Below are positions 50,361-57,308 of a stretch of 57,308 nt of DNA, in pieces. Position numbers and translations under genes: made by a program. The stretch's first letter is position 1. The number at the start of each line of letters is the position of its first letter. Origin of the DNA: Clostridia bacterium. GTDB taxonomy: Bacteria > Bacillota > Clostridia > Oscillospirales > CAG-272. The stretch spans positions 1 to 57,308 of the forward strand of contig JAGAVJ010000011.1 of assembly GCA_017942005.1 (NCBI GenBank), in the 5' to 3' direction. The notes below the pieces were generated by a model, which worked only from the letters and a program-made list of their open reading frames with translations, had not been told where the DNA came from and searched no databases.

Positions 50361-51122
50361 ATGACAAATTGGTTTACTATCGACAAAATTGACAGCAGTA
50401 CCTATATCATCAGCGAATATCGCCATTGGGAGGAAACCCATTGCTATTTATTAAATGGTACAGAACGAAGCTTGTTCATCGATACCGGACTTGGAATCTG
50501 TAATATTTTTGATGAAGTTCAAAAACTTACAGATAAACCTGTTACGGCGGTTGCTACTCATATCCATTGGGATCATATCGGAGGGCACAAATATTTTCCG
50601 GATTTTTATGCGCACCGTGAAGAATTGCACTGGCTGAACGGTAAATTTCCGCTGACAATGGAAACGATTCGAGATATGGTGGTTGATCGCTGCGACTTAC
50701 CCGATGGCTACGATGTAAACAGGTACGAATTTTTCCAAGGGACACCTACAAGGGTATTGACTGACAATGATATCATTGATATTGGCGGACGGAGCATTCA
50801 AGTCATACATACTCCGGGTCATTCACCGGGACATATGTGTTTTTGGGAAAAAGAACGTGGTTATCTTTTTACAGGAGACTTGGTATATAAAGATACCTTA
50901 TTTGCGTATTATCCTTCCACCGACCCTGTATTATATCTTAACTCTCTTGAAAGAATTGCAAAACTTCCTGCAAAACGGGTTTTCCCAGCGCATCATACGC
51001 TAAATATTCAACCTGAAATTATCATTCGTATGAGAAATGAATTCAGAAAATTACAGTCAGACGGAAAATTGCATCACGGCAGCGGTATTTTTGATTATGG
51101 CGACTGGGCGTTATGGATATAA
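50361..51122 (+). CDS. metallo-beta-lactamase-fold hydrolase
   Basis: 253 aa, AGGTGA ahead; a -10 TATAAT with TGA extension is near 50313-50318. Zinc-site motifs in order: ATHIHWDHIGGH, HTPGHSPGH, FTGDLVYKD and PAHH. It belongs to the broad MBL-fold superfamily (glyoxalase II-like); the substrate is unknown. A short in-frame-shifted reading downstream (51037-51231) has plausible composition and may be a remnant, but there is no evidence it is translated. Confidence 0.88.
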   Translation: MTNWFTIDKIDSSTYIISEYRHWEETHCYLLNGTERSLFIDTGLGICNIFDEVQKLTDKPVTAVATHIHWDHIGGHKYFPDFYAHREELHWLNGKFPLTMETIRDMVVDRCDLPDGYDVNRYEFFQGTPTRVLTDNDIIDIGGRSIQVIHTPGHSPGHMCFWEKERGYLFTGDLVYKDTLFAYYPSTDPVLYLNSLERIAKLPAKRVFPAHHTLNIQPEIIIRMRNEFRKLQSDGKLHHGSGIFDYGDWALWI

Positions 51123-51260
51123 TCATCGCAGAGGTCCAAAATGGCAGGGCGATATCGAAACGCATTACGAATATTTTCAAAACTGTACAGCTTTTGTATA
51201 CTCAATAGCTGACGGCATCGGTTGTTTATAAATTTAAAAATGAGAGAAGAGGGAAGCAGA

Positions 51261-52088
51261 ATGTATAAACGTGTATTACTTGCATTAGATCTTGAAGGTG
51301 TTAATGGTGTGATTGGGGAACCTTATACAGGGCTGCATCGTGATACGCCGCAATGGCATATCGCGATAAAACAGGCGGCGCTGGAAGTGAACGCCGCAGC
51401 AGACGCGCTGTTTGAAGCCGGTGTTGAAAAAGTTGATCTGTGGGATAACCACGGCGATGGAAAAAACATTAGTGCAGCAGATTTGGACCCCCGAATTACA
51501 CTTTGTTCACCTGATTTAAGCTTGCCCCGGATGTATTTTGCTGATCACGCATATGATTGTATCTGTTATTTTGGATATCATGCAATGGAAGGTACATTGG
51601 GAGGTGTTTTAGCACATACGATGAATAGTGGGGCGATACAGTATTATAAATTAAACGGTTCTTATATTGGTGAAGTGGATATGGATGCATATATTGCTGC
51701 CGATAAAGGAATACCGTCATGTTTTTTTGCGGGAGGAAATATTGCTTGTGAACAGGCAAAACGTGCAGTCGGACAAATGATAACGGTAGAGACAAAAAAA
51801 GAACTTTCACGTAATGACGCGATTTTTCGAGACAATGATGCGCTTTTATCGGATATTAAAAGTAATATTGTAAAGGCAGTAAAGAAGATGACTGCCCCTT
51901 GCCCATTAAAATTTCCGTCTGTTATGGAAAAGTCTTTTAAACGTGTAGAAGATGCTGCAAAATATTTATCAATGCTGCAATCGTTGTGTATCAATGCCGA
52001 ATATCCAGACGATGAAATTCTGGGAAAGGACGCACATACTGTAGTATCAAAGATTTATAATATTGACGATTTTATAAAGTGTATATAA
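51261..52088 (+). CDS. M55-family D-aminopeptidase (DppA-like)
   Basis: 275 aa from the ATG at 51261, chosen for GAGGGAAG 6-10 bases upstream. LALDLEGVNGV (metal-binding D-x-E), DLWDNHGDGKN, YFGYHAMEGTLGGVLAHT (His motif) and GGNIACEQAKRAV fit the zinc-dependent M55 family, which removes D-amino acids from the N-terminus of small peptides such as peptidoglycan-derived ones. Probably in one transcript with the upstream hydrolase gene (139 bp away). Confidence 0.88.
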   Translation: MYKRVLLALDLEGVNGVIGEPYTGLHRDTPQWHIAIKQAALEVNAAADALFEAGVEKVDLWDNHGDGKNISAADLDPRITLCSPDLSLPRMYFADHAYDCICYFGYHAMEGTLGGVLAHTMNSGAIQYYKLNGSYIGEVDMDAYIAADKGIPSCFFAGGNIACEQAKRAVGQMITVETKKELSRNDAIFRDNDALLSDIKSNIVKAVKKMTAPCPLKFPSVMEKSFKRVEDAAKYLSMLQSLCINAEYPDDEILGKDAHTVVSKIYNIDDFIKCI

Positions 52089-52089
52089 A

Positions 52090-52242
52090 TCTGAAAATAA
52101 AATTTTCAGACTGTGTTTTGTGGCTTTCGTTGCTTAAAAAGCAACGATGTCTGCCTGCGGTATAACCGCGTGCGGGCGCGTCACAACTCCACATTGGAAA
52201 GGAAAACTTCGCTTTCGCGAAGTTATGGTCATAAATATGTAA
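52090..52242 (+). promoter_or_regulatory. decayed copy of the SD-hairpin leader (copy 10)
   Basis: H1: TCTGAAAAT (52090-52098) with ATTTTCAGA (52102-52110). H2 arms TTGTGGC (52118-52124) and GTCACAA (52180-52186) enclose two extra hairpins (CGTTGCTT/AGCAACG and GCCTGCGG/CCGCGTGCGGGC). SD AAAGGA at 52198-52203; H3 AACTTCGC (52205-52212) with GCGAAGTT (52217-52224). After ATGGTCATAAAT the expected start ATG (52237) is followed directly by TAA (52240-52242). Either it encodes a five-residue leader peptide or it has lost its gene. Confidence 0.75.
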
Positions 52243-52249
52243 AACCCTG

Positions 52250-52280
52250 TTGACTCTCCCCCTAACTGTAATGATATAAT
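52250..52280 (+). promoter_or_regulatory. MerR-type promoter with 19-bp spacer
   Basis: TTGACT (52250-52255), 19-bp spacer, TATAAT (52275-52280). Overlong spacers of 19-20 bp are the hallmark of MerR-activated promoters, which the protein untwists on activation. It drives the MerR gene itself, so positive autoregulation is expected. Confidence 0.85.
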
Positions 52281-52341
52281 AAAGATGCCGAATAGAAAAG
52301 GCGCCGTTTCTATTGGTACAGAATTTGAAAGGAATAAGGGA

Positions 52342-53883
52342 ATGTATAAAATTGGGGAATTATCAAAGCTTTGCAGCATTCCGGTCAAAACACTGCGTTT
52401 TTATGACGCAGAAGGACTGCTGGTTCCCGATGAAATTGATAAATTCACGGGATACCGTTATTATTCTGCCGCAAAGCTTGATGAATGCTACCGTATTATT
52501 GCATTGAAGGAGCTTGGTTTTTCGCTGGATGAGATCAGGCTTCAGCTTGCAGCAGAAAGCAATGAAATGATTGCCGCATGTCTGCATACCAAAATGACCG
52601 CATTGAAAGAACAAATGGAGCGTACCCAAAAACAGCTTGAAAGAATCGAAGCCATACACCAGTATTTTACAGAGGGAGAACAGAAAATGTTTCATGTGAT
52701 TATCAGAAAAACAGAGAATATGCACATTGCATGGATCCGTCAAAATTTTGAAAACAAAACAGATGCAATCCGCCAAGCGGAGAAGATTGCCGATGCACTT
52801 CCGCGTACAATGGTGGGAAAGCGCAGGATGCTTATCAATTATGAGTGTGAATACAAAGAACACGATCTGGACATTGCTGCGTGCGTGGAGATTACAGAAG
52901 CGCTGCCTGCAAATACCGGCTTTGGAGAAAAAACGGTGACATTTGGCAGTACGGCGTCGCTGATTTGTAAAAAGGAAGAACTTGACGATGCCTACAAAGC
53001 AATGATACAATATATTGACAGTTCAAGTTATCAAATATGCGGGGCATCCTATGAAATTTATTACGATGACGGAACCACCGAACTGAAGGTTCCCGTATGT
53101 GAACTGGAAAAAGCGGAATATATTACGATCGATGATATGAAAAAATCATTTACAGATGATCCCAATGTATACGGAATGTGGAAAGTCGTTGATATTGTAC
53201 CTGCCCGTGAACAGTTTATATACGGAAAACCGAAATGCAGTCATCTTTACGAACCGCATACCTTGTGTTTCATTGACGGCGGAAAACCCTATTGGATTAT
53301 CGCCGGCTGGTCAAAAGGCTGCCTTTATATGTATGACACAAAGAAAGATACGGTTTATAAAAATCATTATACCGTAGAAATGATCAACGGTCATATGTTA
53401 TTATTCCTTGAAATGTATGACGTTGGCAGCCGGGATGACGGTTTTTGTACAAAGGAAATTTGGGTTTATGAAAAGACAGAAGAGAAGCATTATACATCCA
53501 AAGAAGAATTGCGCAAGTGTGACCGCATTGACTATCCCTTTGTTGACGATGCGCAAATAAAAGGCTGTTGGAAGGTACGTGATTTTGTTCGCTGCAAAGA
53601 AGATTTTGATACAGAAAAGCAGAACTGGAAAAAAGAGAACCTGTTTGTTTTGGCAGTAGAATTCCGGGAAGACGGTGTATATGAAATCACAACGAAGAAC
53701 GGAACCAACGCTGTAACCTCCACATGGACAAAAGGATTGGTTTTGAACAAACGGGAACAGACGGCTTCTGCATATGAAATCAAGGTCATAGACGGTAAAG
53801 AGTATCTGTTTTTGGAGTGGAAATCCGGCGATTATTCCTTTGGCGGCGGAAGAATCAATTGGTATGTGTTTGTAAGAGGATAA
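52342..53883 (+). CDS. MerR-family regulator with GyrI-like domain and two BlaR1-like repeats
   Basis: 513 aa from the ATG at 52342 (AAAGGAATAAGGGA ahead); an earlier ATG lies only 4 bases past the -10 box. Residues 1-70: MerR winged HTH (YKIGELSKLCSIPVKTLRFYD, GYRYYSAAKL). Residues ~75-120: coiled coil. Residues ~120-260: GyrI-like ligand domain ending ELKVPVCELEKAEY. Then a repeat of ~110 residues in two copies, each starting YGMWKVVDIV or KGCWKVRDFV and ending in a FLEM/FLEW strand. The second resembles the C-terminal repeats of BlaR1-like proteins from Bacillus. Such sensor additions to MerR are uncommon. The ligand is likely an antibiotic-like or amphiphilic molecule (inference). Confidence 0.85.
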   Translation: MYKIGELSKLCSIPVKTLRFYDAEGLLVPDEIDKFTGYRYYSAAKLDECYRIIALKELGFSLDEIRLQLAAESNEMIAACLHTKMTALKEQMERTQKQLERIEAIHQYFTEGEQKMFHVIIRKTENMHIAWIRQNFENKTDAIRQAEKIADALPRTMVGKRRMLINYECEYKEHDLDIAACVEITEALPANTGFGEKTVTFGSTASLICKKEELDDAYKAMIQYIDSSSYQICGASYEIYYDDGTTELKVPVCELEKAEYITIDDMKKSFTDDPNVYGMWKVVDIVPAREQFIYGKPKCSHLYEPHTLCFIDGGKPYWIIAGWSKGCLYMYDTKKDTVYKNHYTVEMINGHMLLFLEMYDVGSRDDGFCTKEIWVYEKTEEKHYTSKEELRKCDRIDYPFVDDAQIKGCWKVRDFVRCKEDFDTEKQNWKKENLFVLAVEFREDGVYEITTKNGTNAVTSTWTKGLVLNKREQTASAYEIKVIDGKEYLFLEWKSGDYSFGGGRINWYVFVRG

Positions 53884-53890
53884 TGGCTTT

Positions 53891-53925
53891 GGGGTTGCTG
53901 TATGTTTGTACAGCAACCCCTTTTG
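53891..53925 (+). terminator. terminator after the MerR gene
   Basis: GGGGTTGCTGTA (53891-53902) pairs with TACAGCAACCCC (53909-53920), followed by TTTTG. Confidence 0.88.
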
Positions 53926-53950
53926 TTAAGATATCCTATGAAATGATTAA

Positions 53951-53969
53951 ATTTTTTATATAAAAATAG
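53951..53969. mobile_element. probable junction of the Tn916-like element (att region)
   Basis: ATTTTTTATATAAAAATAG is a T-run/A-run pair of the type preferred by Tn916-family integrases, located ~170 bp past the integrase stop codon. The exact end cannot be fixed without the other end of the element, which lies outside the window. Confidence 0.4.
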
Positions 53970-54001
53970 AAATATAATTCCCCAACATAATAAATCATCA
54001 T

Positions 54002-54036
54002 AAAAGCCTGTATAACTAAGTTATATGGGTTTTTAT
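54002..54036. terminator. hairpin downstream of the integrase gene
   Basis: AAAAGCCTGTATAAC (54002-54016) pairs, with three G-U wobbles, with GTTATATGGGTTTTT (54020-54034). Usable in both directions; on the minus strand it follows int. The stretch 54040-54136 to the int stop contains no gene and probably the integrase arm-binding sites. Confidence 0.6.
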
Positions 54037-54136
54037 ATATGATAGGTACCGGGAGAAATTGCTATAAATATATATAAATTCTTGTGTTTTGACTTTGAAA
54101 AGTGGTACAATTTGTAGTAGAAAACAACGTCACAAA

Positions 54137-55333
54137 CTATGGAATGAAGCGAGAAAACTCTTTTTGAACGCTTTCAAAGGTCGCATGTGCATAATAGTTC
54201 ATTGTCATCGTAATACTGGCATGTCCCATGATGTACTGTAAAGCTTTTGGATTCATTCCCGCATTCGCCATATTCGTGCAGAATGTATGGCGCAGCGTGT
54301 GAGGAGTAATGTTAAATAAAGCTTCTTCATCAGAATGCTGTTTGTTGTATTTATTGACAGCGTGTCTAAGCACAGTCTCATAATGATAATTAATCAACGG
54401 TTTTCCGGTATTGCCAACAAACAGAAACTCTGTATAACCGTCAACCTTATATGCGGTTGAAACGGGATGCTTGGCAATCACATTTTGAAATGCGTTTAAT
54501 ACCGTTTCACTCATTGGAATATGACGAATGCCGCTTGCAGTTTTGGTTTCTTCTATGTAATAGGTTTTCGGCGGCTTATATAAAAGCTGATGGTCTACAT
54601 TGATTCGCTTGTTTTCAAAGTCAATATCTTTTTTTGTGAGTCCGCAGAATTCGGAAATACGGAGTCCTGTTCCAAGCAATATAACGATTTCATCGTAATA
54701 CTTCCTATAAAAAGTATCGTTCTTGAAAAAATCCAACAGCTTTTCTTCCTGTTTCGGTGTTAAAGGCTGTTTTTTCTCAGTGTCGTTTTCTATTACGGTA
54801 CTGAGGTTAAAATCAAAAGGATTTTTCCTGATACAGTCGTCTTGAATTGCTACATAGAATGCTGCTTTCATAGAACGTTTATCGTTATTGATTGTCTGGT
54901 AAGCAACACCTTTTTCTTTCATGCGTATTGCCCATTCTTTGGCGTCAGACAGCTTTACAGCATCAATGGTATACCCACCGATTTTGTCTTCCGCTAAAAA
55001 CCTTAGAAGTCTTTTACGCCCCTCTATCGTACTGGACTTTACATTTCCGTGTGTGCGGATCTGTTTTTGGTACAGTTCACATACGGTCATCTTCTTGCCG
55101 ATTGTGTCAATTCCATCGTCAATGTCCTTCTGTATCTCTTTTTCCTTTTCTCTAAGAGATAGGTCGTTACGCTTTCCGGCAGGGATTCTGTCCGTAGATA
55201 CTAACTTCCATGAATATACAAATTGTGTTTTTCCGAGTGCGTCTATATATTTGTACACATATCTCCCGTCTTGTCTTTGGCTCTCTCCTGTATGTAAGAT
55301 TCTGTTTTTATTGTCACGCCTTTTTTCTGACAT
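54137..55333 (-). CDS. int: Tn916-family tyrosine integrase
   Basis: 398 aa, close to the 405 aa of Tn916 Int. The N-terminal MSEKRRDNKNRILHTGESQ and the DGRYVYKYIDALGKTQFVYSW stretch are near-identical in pattern to Tn916 Int (arm-binding domain, residues 1-~75). Core-binding domain ~80-180. The catalytic domain has Arg in LGTGLRISEFCGL, HTLRHTF, the MGHAS histidine and the tyrosine in TMNYYAHA. It excises and inserts the element at AT-rich sites. Located 116 bp after xis in the same order as Tn916. Confidence 0.95.
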   Translation of the reverse strand: MSEKRRDNKNRILHTGESQRQDGRYVYKYIDALGKTQFVYSWKLVSTDRIPAGKRNDLSLREKEKEIQKDIDDGIDTIGKKMTVCELYQKQIRTHGNVKSSTIEGRKRLLRFLAEDKIGGYTIDAVKLSDAKEWAIRMKEKGVAYQTINNDKRSMKAAFYVAIQDDCIRKNPFDFNLSTVIENDTEKKQPLTPKQEEKLLDFFKNDTFYRKYYDEIVILLGTGLRISEFCGLTKKDIDFENKRINVDHQLLYKPPKTYYIEETKTASGIRHIPMSETVLNAFQNVIAKHPVSTAYKVDGYTEFLFVGNTGKPLINYHYETVLRHAVNKYNKQHSDEEALFNITPHTLRHTFCTNMANAGMNPKALQYIMGHASITMTMNYYAHATFESVQKEFSRFIP

Positions 55334-55449
55334 TTAAATTCTCCTTTCCAACAGAGAAACTATCGTTTCCCTATGAAAGAGCCTTGATATGCTGTATCTA
55401 TTATAACATCTTCAAAACTCAATTTCATTATATAAATTGTTAAATTTTC

Positions 55450-55653
55450 TTAAATCGTATCAACTTCATCAAGCATTCGTTCAAATTGTTTTCGCTTAAT
55501 TTGAATACGGTTGCCGTTTAGCAATACCCAGTTGGCGGATGGGTTATCCTCCGCCAATTTTCTTAATTTTGTTTCACCTATGCGGAAATATTTTGCTGCT
55601 TCTTCTATTGTAAGCGTGTATTTTTCCCATATAGGAATATCTTTATTACTCAT
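55450..55653 (-). CDS. xis: Tn916-family excisionase
   Basis: 67 aa from the ATG at 55653; a longer frame to 55737 lacks a sensible start. The sequence pattern [44 protein letters not shown] matches the Tn916 Xis, a winged-helix DNA-bending protein needed with Int for excision. A GAAAGGAC ribosome binding site is 11 bases ahead. Lies directly upstream of int. Confidence 0.93.
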   Translation of the reverse strand: MSNKDIPIWEKYTLTIEEAAKYFRIGETKLRKLAEDNPSANWVLLNGNRIQIKRKQFERMLDEVDTI

Positions 55654-55739
55654 AACTATGATCGTGTCCTTTCTCGGGCTGCTGCAAATTCTAAACTTGC
55701 AGTAACCCTCTTTTTCTAATTTTCTTGATTCAATCATTT

Positions 55740-56160
55740 TTTATGGAAGTAAACCGAACAGGCTGCGGCTGAACCTCACAGGACTTGCACCTCCGCCCAT
55801 CACGGCAGCCTTACCCATTGTTTGCGACGCTTCTAACGCTCGAACTGTGGCTGTAAGGGAGTATCATTATACTTGAATACGGTTTGTCGCATATACTTTG
55901 CCAAAAGTATACATACAGAACGGAAGAGACCGCTCCTATCATCGCGTTTCCTCTGTAAAAGCTACCCATATTTAAAATGTGTTCGGTTTATTGTTATTCT
56001 GCGCCGCCATTATCCTGCGCGCTTTCTTTGTCAATGAACGGTTGACTGACGGTTTATCAGTCTGTATAAGCATATCAAACGGTTGATATGCTTATACAGA
56101 ATAATAAAGTGTACGCCATAAAAAGAAGCCGTGTAGAGGGGGATTACGCGATACTTCTTT
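55740..56160. other. non-coding control region between xis and the upstream regulatory genes
   Basis: No gene is supported in about 420 bp where Tn916 itself would carry a small frame. The stretch holds a perfect 17-bp inverted repeat CTGTATAAGCATATCAA (56062-56078) with TTGATATGCTTATACAG (56083-56099), and two direct copies of AACGGTTGA near 56036 and 56078, possible protein-binding sites. A GC-richer patch at 55750-55860 stands out from the AT-rich surroundings. Confidence 0.55.
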
Positions 56161-56167
56161 TAGATAC

Positions 56168-56407
56168 TTAAATGTTGAACGTCAAAGTTCGCATAATCAA
56201 ACGAAGCTTTAAACGGCTGCGTAATTCCTCGTCAATGTAAGAATAGGTTTTGCCGGCTTTATTCCTTGCAGAGCGCGTAGACAGCTTGTTAATATAACCG
56301 CTGTAATGGTTTAGTATGATGCTCATTGCGTCTGCATCTCCCTGTGAAGCCGCCGCGATAACCGAAAACGGAAGCGTCCTGTTATTTCTTATTTTTTGAT
56401 GTTTCAT
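56168..56407 (-). CDS. Tn916 Orf8-like helix-turn-helix protein
   Basis: 79 aa. LPFSVIAAASQGDADAMSIILNHYSGYINKLSTRS and DEELRSRLKLRLIMRTLTF fit the Tn916 Orf8 pattern, related to a sigma-factor N-terminal (region 2-like) domain found in conjugative elements. Its start overlaps the end of the Orf7-like gene by 26 bp. In Tn916 this pair activates the operon that runs through xis and int. Confidence 0.88.
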   Translation of the reverse strand: MKHQKIRNNRTLPFSVIAAASQGDADAMSIILNHYSGYINKLSTRSARNKAGKTYSYIDEELRSRLKLRLIMRTLTFNI

Positions 56408-56834
56408 TATCGTTACCTCCCTTGTCCATATATTGTTTCATTTCTTTTAACGCGTCTTTTTTATTTCGGAATACAGTAGTGCGTACTACGCGGAGCAATT
56501 CGCTTATTTCTCTGTCGCTCATGTCAAGAAAAAATGACAACAGAATCATATCGCGCTTTTTTTGAGGAAGCTTGTTCAGTGATTCAATCAGCATATCGTT
56601 TTTTACACATATATCGTAGCCGTAAACGTCATAGTGATGGCAGTCCGAATAAAATTCGTCTACGGTATACAGGTTGTTTATTTCCTCATCCCCTAACTCA
56701 GAAAAAAGAATCTCTTTGTCAAATGCCTTTGCGATACCGCGTATGTAACTCATGGTTTCTCCCGCTAATATTTTCTTTGCAAGCGAATCAAATTGATGCT
56801 GTATTTTTTCCTCTTTGGAAGAAGATGGTTTCAA
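56382..56834 (-). CDS. Tn916 Orf7-like sigma-70 region 4 protein
   Basis: 150 aa. MKPSSSKEEKIQHQFDSLAKK at the start and LPQKKRDMILLSFFLDMSDREISELLRVVRTTVFRNKK (HTH of sigma region 4) match Tn916 Orf7, which with Orf8 forms a split sigma factor promoting circularisation and transfer. GGGGGGAGG lies just before the ATG, a strong ribosome binding site. The region upstream would carry the repressor orf9 on the plus strand, beyond the window. Confidence 0.9.
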   Translation of the reverse strand: MKPSSSKEEKIQHQFDSLAKKILAGETMSYIRGIAKAFDKEILFSELGDEEINNLYTVDEFYSDCHHYDVYGYDICVKNDMLIESLNKLPQKKRDMILLSFFLDMSDREISELLRVVRTTVFRNKKDALKEMKQYMDKGGNDNETSKNKK

Positions 56835-56972
56835 ATTCTCACCTCCCCCCTTTTTATAGATACGGAACGTTAAGCTGTTTCATTTTCCCCCTACATTACA
56901 TACCCGCTTTAAAAAGTGCGTTTTGTTGCAATTTTTTCAAAAAACATTAAAAATTTTTCAAAAAGCAAAAAA

Positions 56973-57003
56973 AGCCCGGCTGATTCAACCGAGCTAAAAA
57001 AAC
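56973..57003 (-). terminator. terminator/attenuator upstream of the Orf7-like gene
   Basis: AGCTCGG (56995-56989 on the minus strand) pairs with CCGGGCT (56979-56973, one G-U wobble), followed by a T run. It would stop leftward transcripts arriving from inside the element. Confidence 0.75.
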
Positions 57004-57100
57004 ATACAGTAGGTACATTCATTTGTATGATTACTTGTTTTTACACATATCCACTCCTCTACTATACCATAAAAATATGTATATGGTATTGAAATAAAAA

Positions 57101-57142
57101 AGATACTCGGTTTTTTGTCAGATATCCGAATATCTTTTTTTA
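57101..57142. terminator. hairpin terminator or attenuator within the element
   Basis: AGATACTCGG (57101-57110) pairs with CCGAATATCT (57126-57135, one mismatch), with A runs before and T runs after, usable in both directions. The remaining stretch to 57308 shows no supported gene. Confidence 0.65.
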
Positions 57143-57308
57143 TTTTGTCAATATGTGGCTTGTATAATACACGTTCGTTTCATAAATTAAAAGCCGAGCA
57201 CGTAGAAAGAACCTTAATCAAAAGTGAATCATTCAAAAGGCAATTAAACATATTTTGTCGAATGCTTGTCTTCTTAACTAAAGAAGGAATATATTGTTTG
57301 TGTAATAA

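Noticed and set aside
51037..51231. 64-codon frame overlapping the end of the metallo-beta-lactamase-fold gene.
   Set aside because: The composition after 51122 looks plausible, so it may be a remnant of a longer gene, but there is no start signal and no family match I can name.
55654..55737. 28-residue N-terminal extension of the excisionase.
   Set aside because: Known Xis proteins begin at the equivalent of the ATG at 55653, which has its own ribosome binding site.

Overview
The window looks like part of a chromosome of an anaerobic, low-to-mid-GC Firmicute of class Clostridia, probably an Oscillospirales-type gut bacterium (inference). The evidence is a Firmicute-type 23S rRNA 3' end, AAAGGAG-type ribosome binding sites, SecA with a zinc-binding tail, an LTA-synthase-like sulfatase, two [FeFe]-hydrogenase proteins with a SpoIIE-like phosphatase, many sugar-degrading enzymes, and the end of a Tn916-like conjugative element.

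Layout. 1-110 is the end of an rRNA operon. 405-7330 holds an XRE-TPR regulator, a HIT protein, secA and two uncharacterised membrane proteins. 7343-12505 holds an AraC regulator, a GH127 beta-L-arabinofuranosidase and an orphan sugar-binding lipoprotein. 12676-15962 is a two-component system behind a repeated promoter array. 16226-21147 (minus strand) is a hydrogen-sensing/hydrogenase operon: two thioredoxin-like [2Fe-2S] proteins, a PAS-containing H-cluster protein, a phosphatase and a ferredoxin-domain hydrogenase. 21696-32744 mixes an HD protein, a methyltransferase, a DUF3795-like protein, a DUF362 ferredoxin-like protein and a second set of sugar enzymes (a TIM-barrel glycosidase-like protein, a sugar isomerase, a GH127 paralogue, a clan GH-A-like protein and a Gfo/Idh/MocA oxidoreductase). 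32803-40564 (minus strand) holds the LTA-synthase-like protein and a five-gene operon of three papain-like (BtrH/C39-like) paralogues bracketed by GyrI-domain proteins. 41024-53883 holds a flavin-binding protein, a sigma factor with a large extra domain, a xylose block (AraC, xylA, xylB, GH43, GH63-like), a metallo-beta-lactamase-fold protein, a D-aminopeptidase and a MerR regulator with BlaR1-like repeats. 54137-56834 (minus strand) is the int/xis/regulatory end of a Tn916-like element.

The most unusual signal is a recurring 5' leader in front of at least nine otherwise unrelated genes, plus one decayed copy. A Shine-Dalgarno AAAGGA is followed at once by a hairpin, and the start codon lies beyond it. 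The raw AAAGGA-to-ATG gap runs from 31 to 110 nt, but once the hairpin is subtracted it is 11-15 nt in every copy. Stem sequences differ between copies while pairing is kept (CTTTCAC/GTGAAAG, CTTCGC/GCGAAG, CTTTTGC/GCAAAAG, GGTTTCG/CGAAACC, GCTTTC/GAAAGC). One or two further hairpins and a conserved ACAACTCCAC stretch often lie upstream. This suggests a genome-wide translation-initiation architecture in which a hairpin folds out the spacer of the ribosome binding site.

Other dispersed structured DNA includes a three-hairpin element (three copies), an 83-bp inverted-terminal-repeat element, and a tandem 93-bp promoter/hairpin repeat. All family assignments come from reading translated sequence and recalled motifs; no database search was run.
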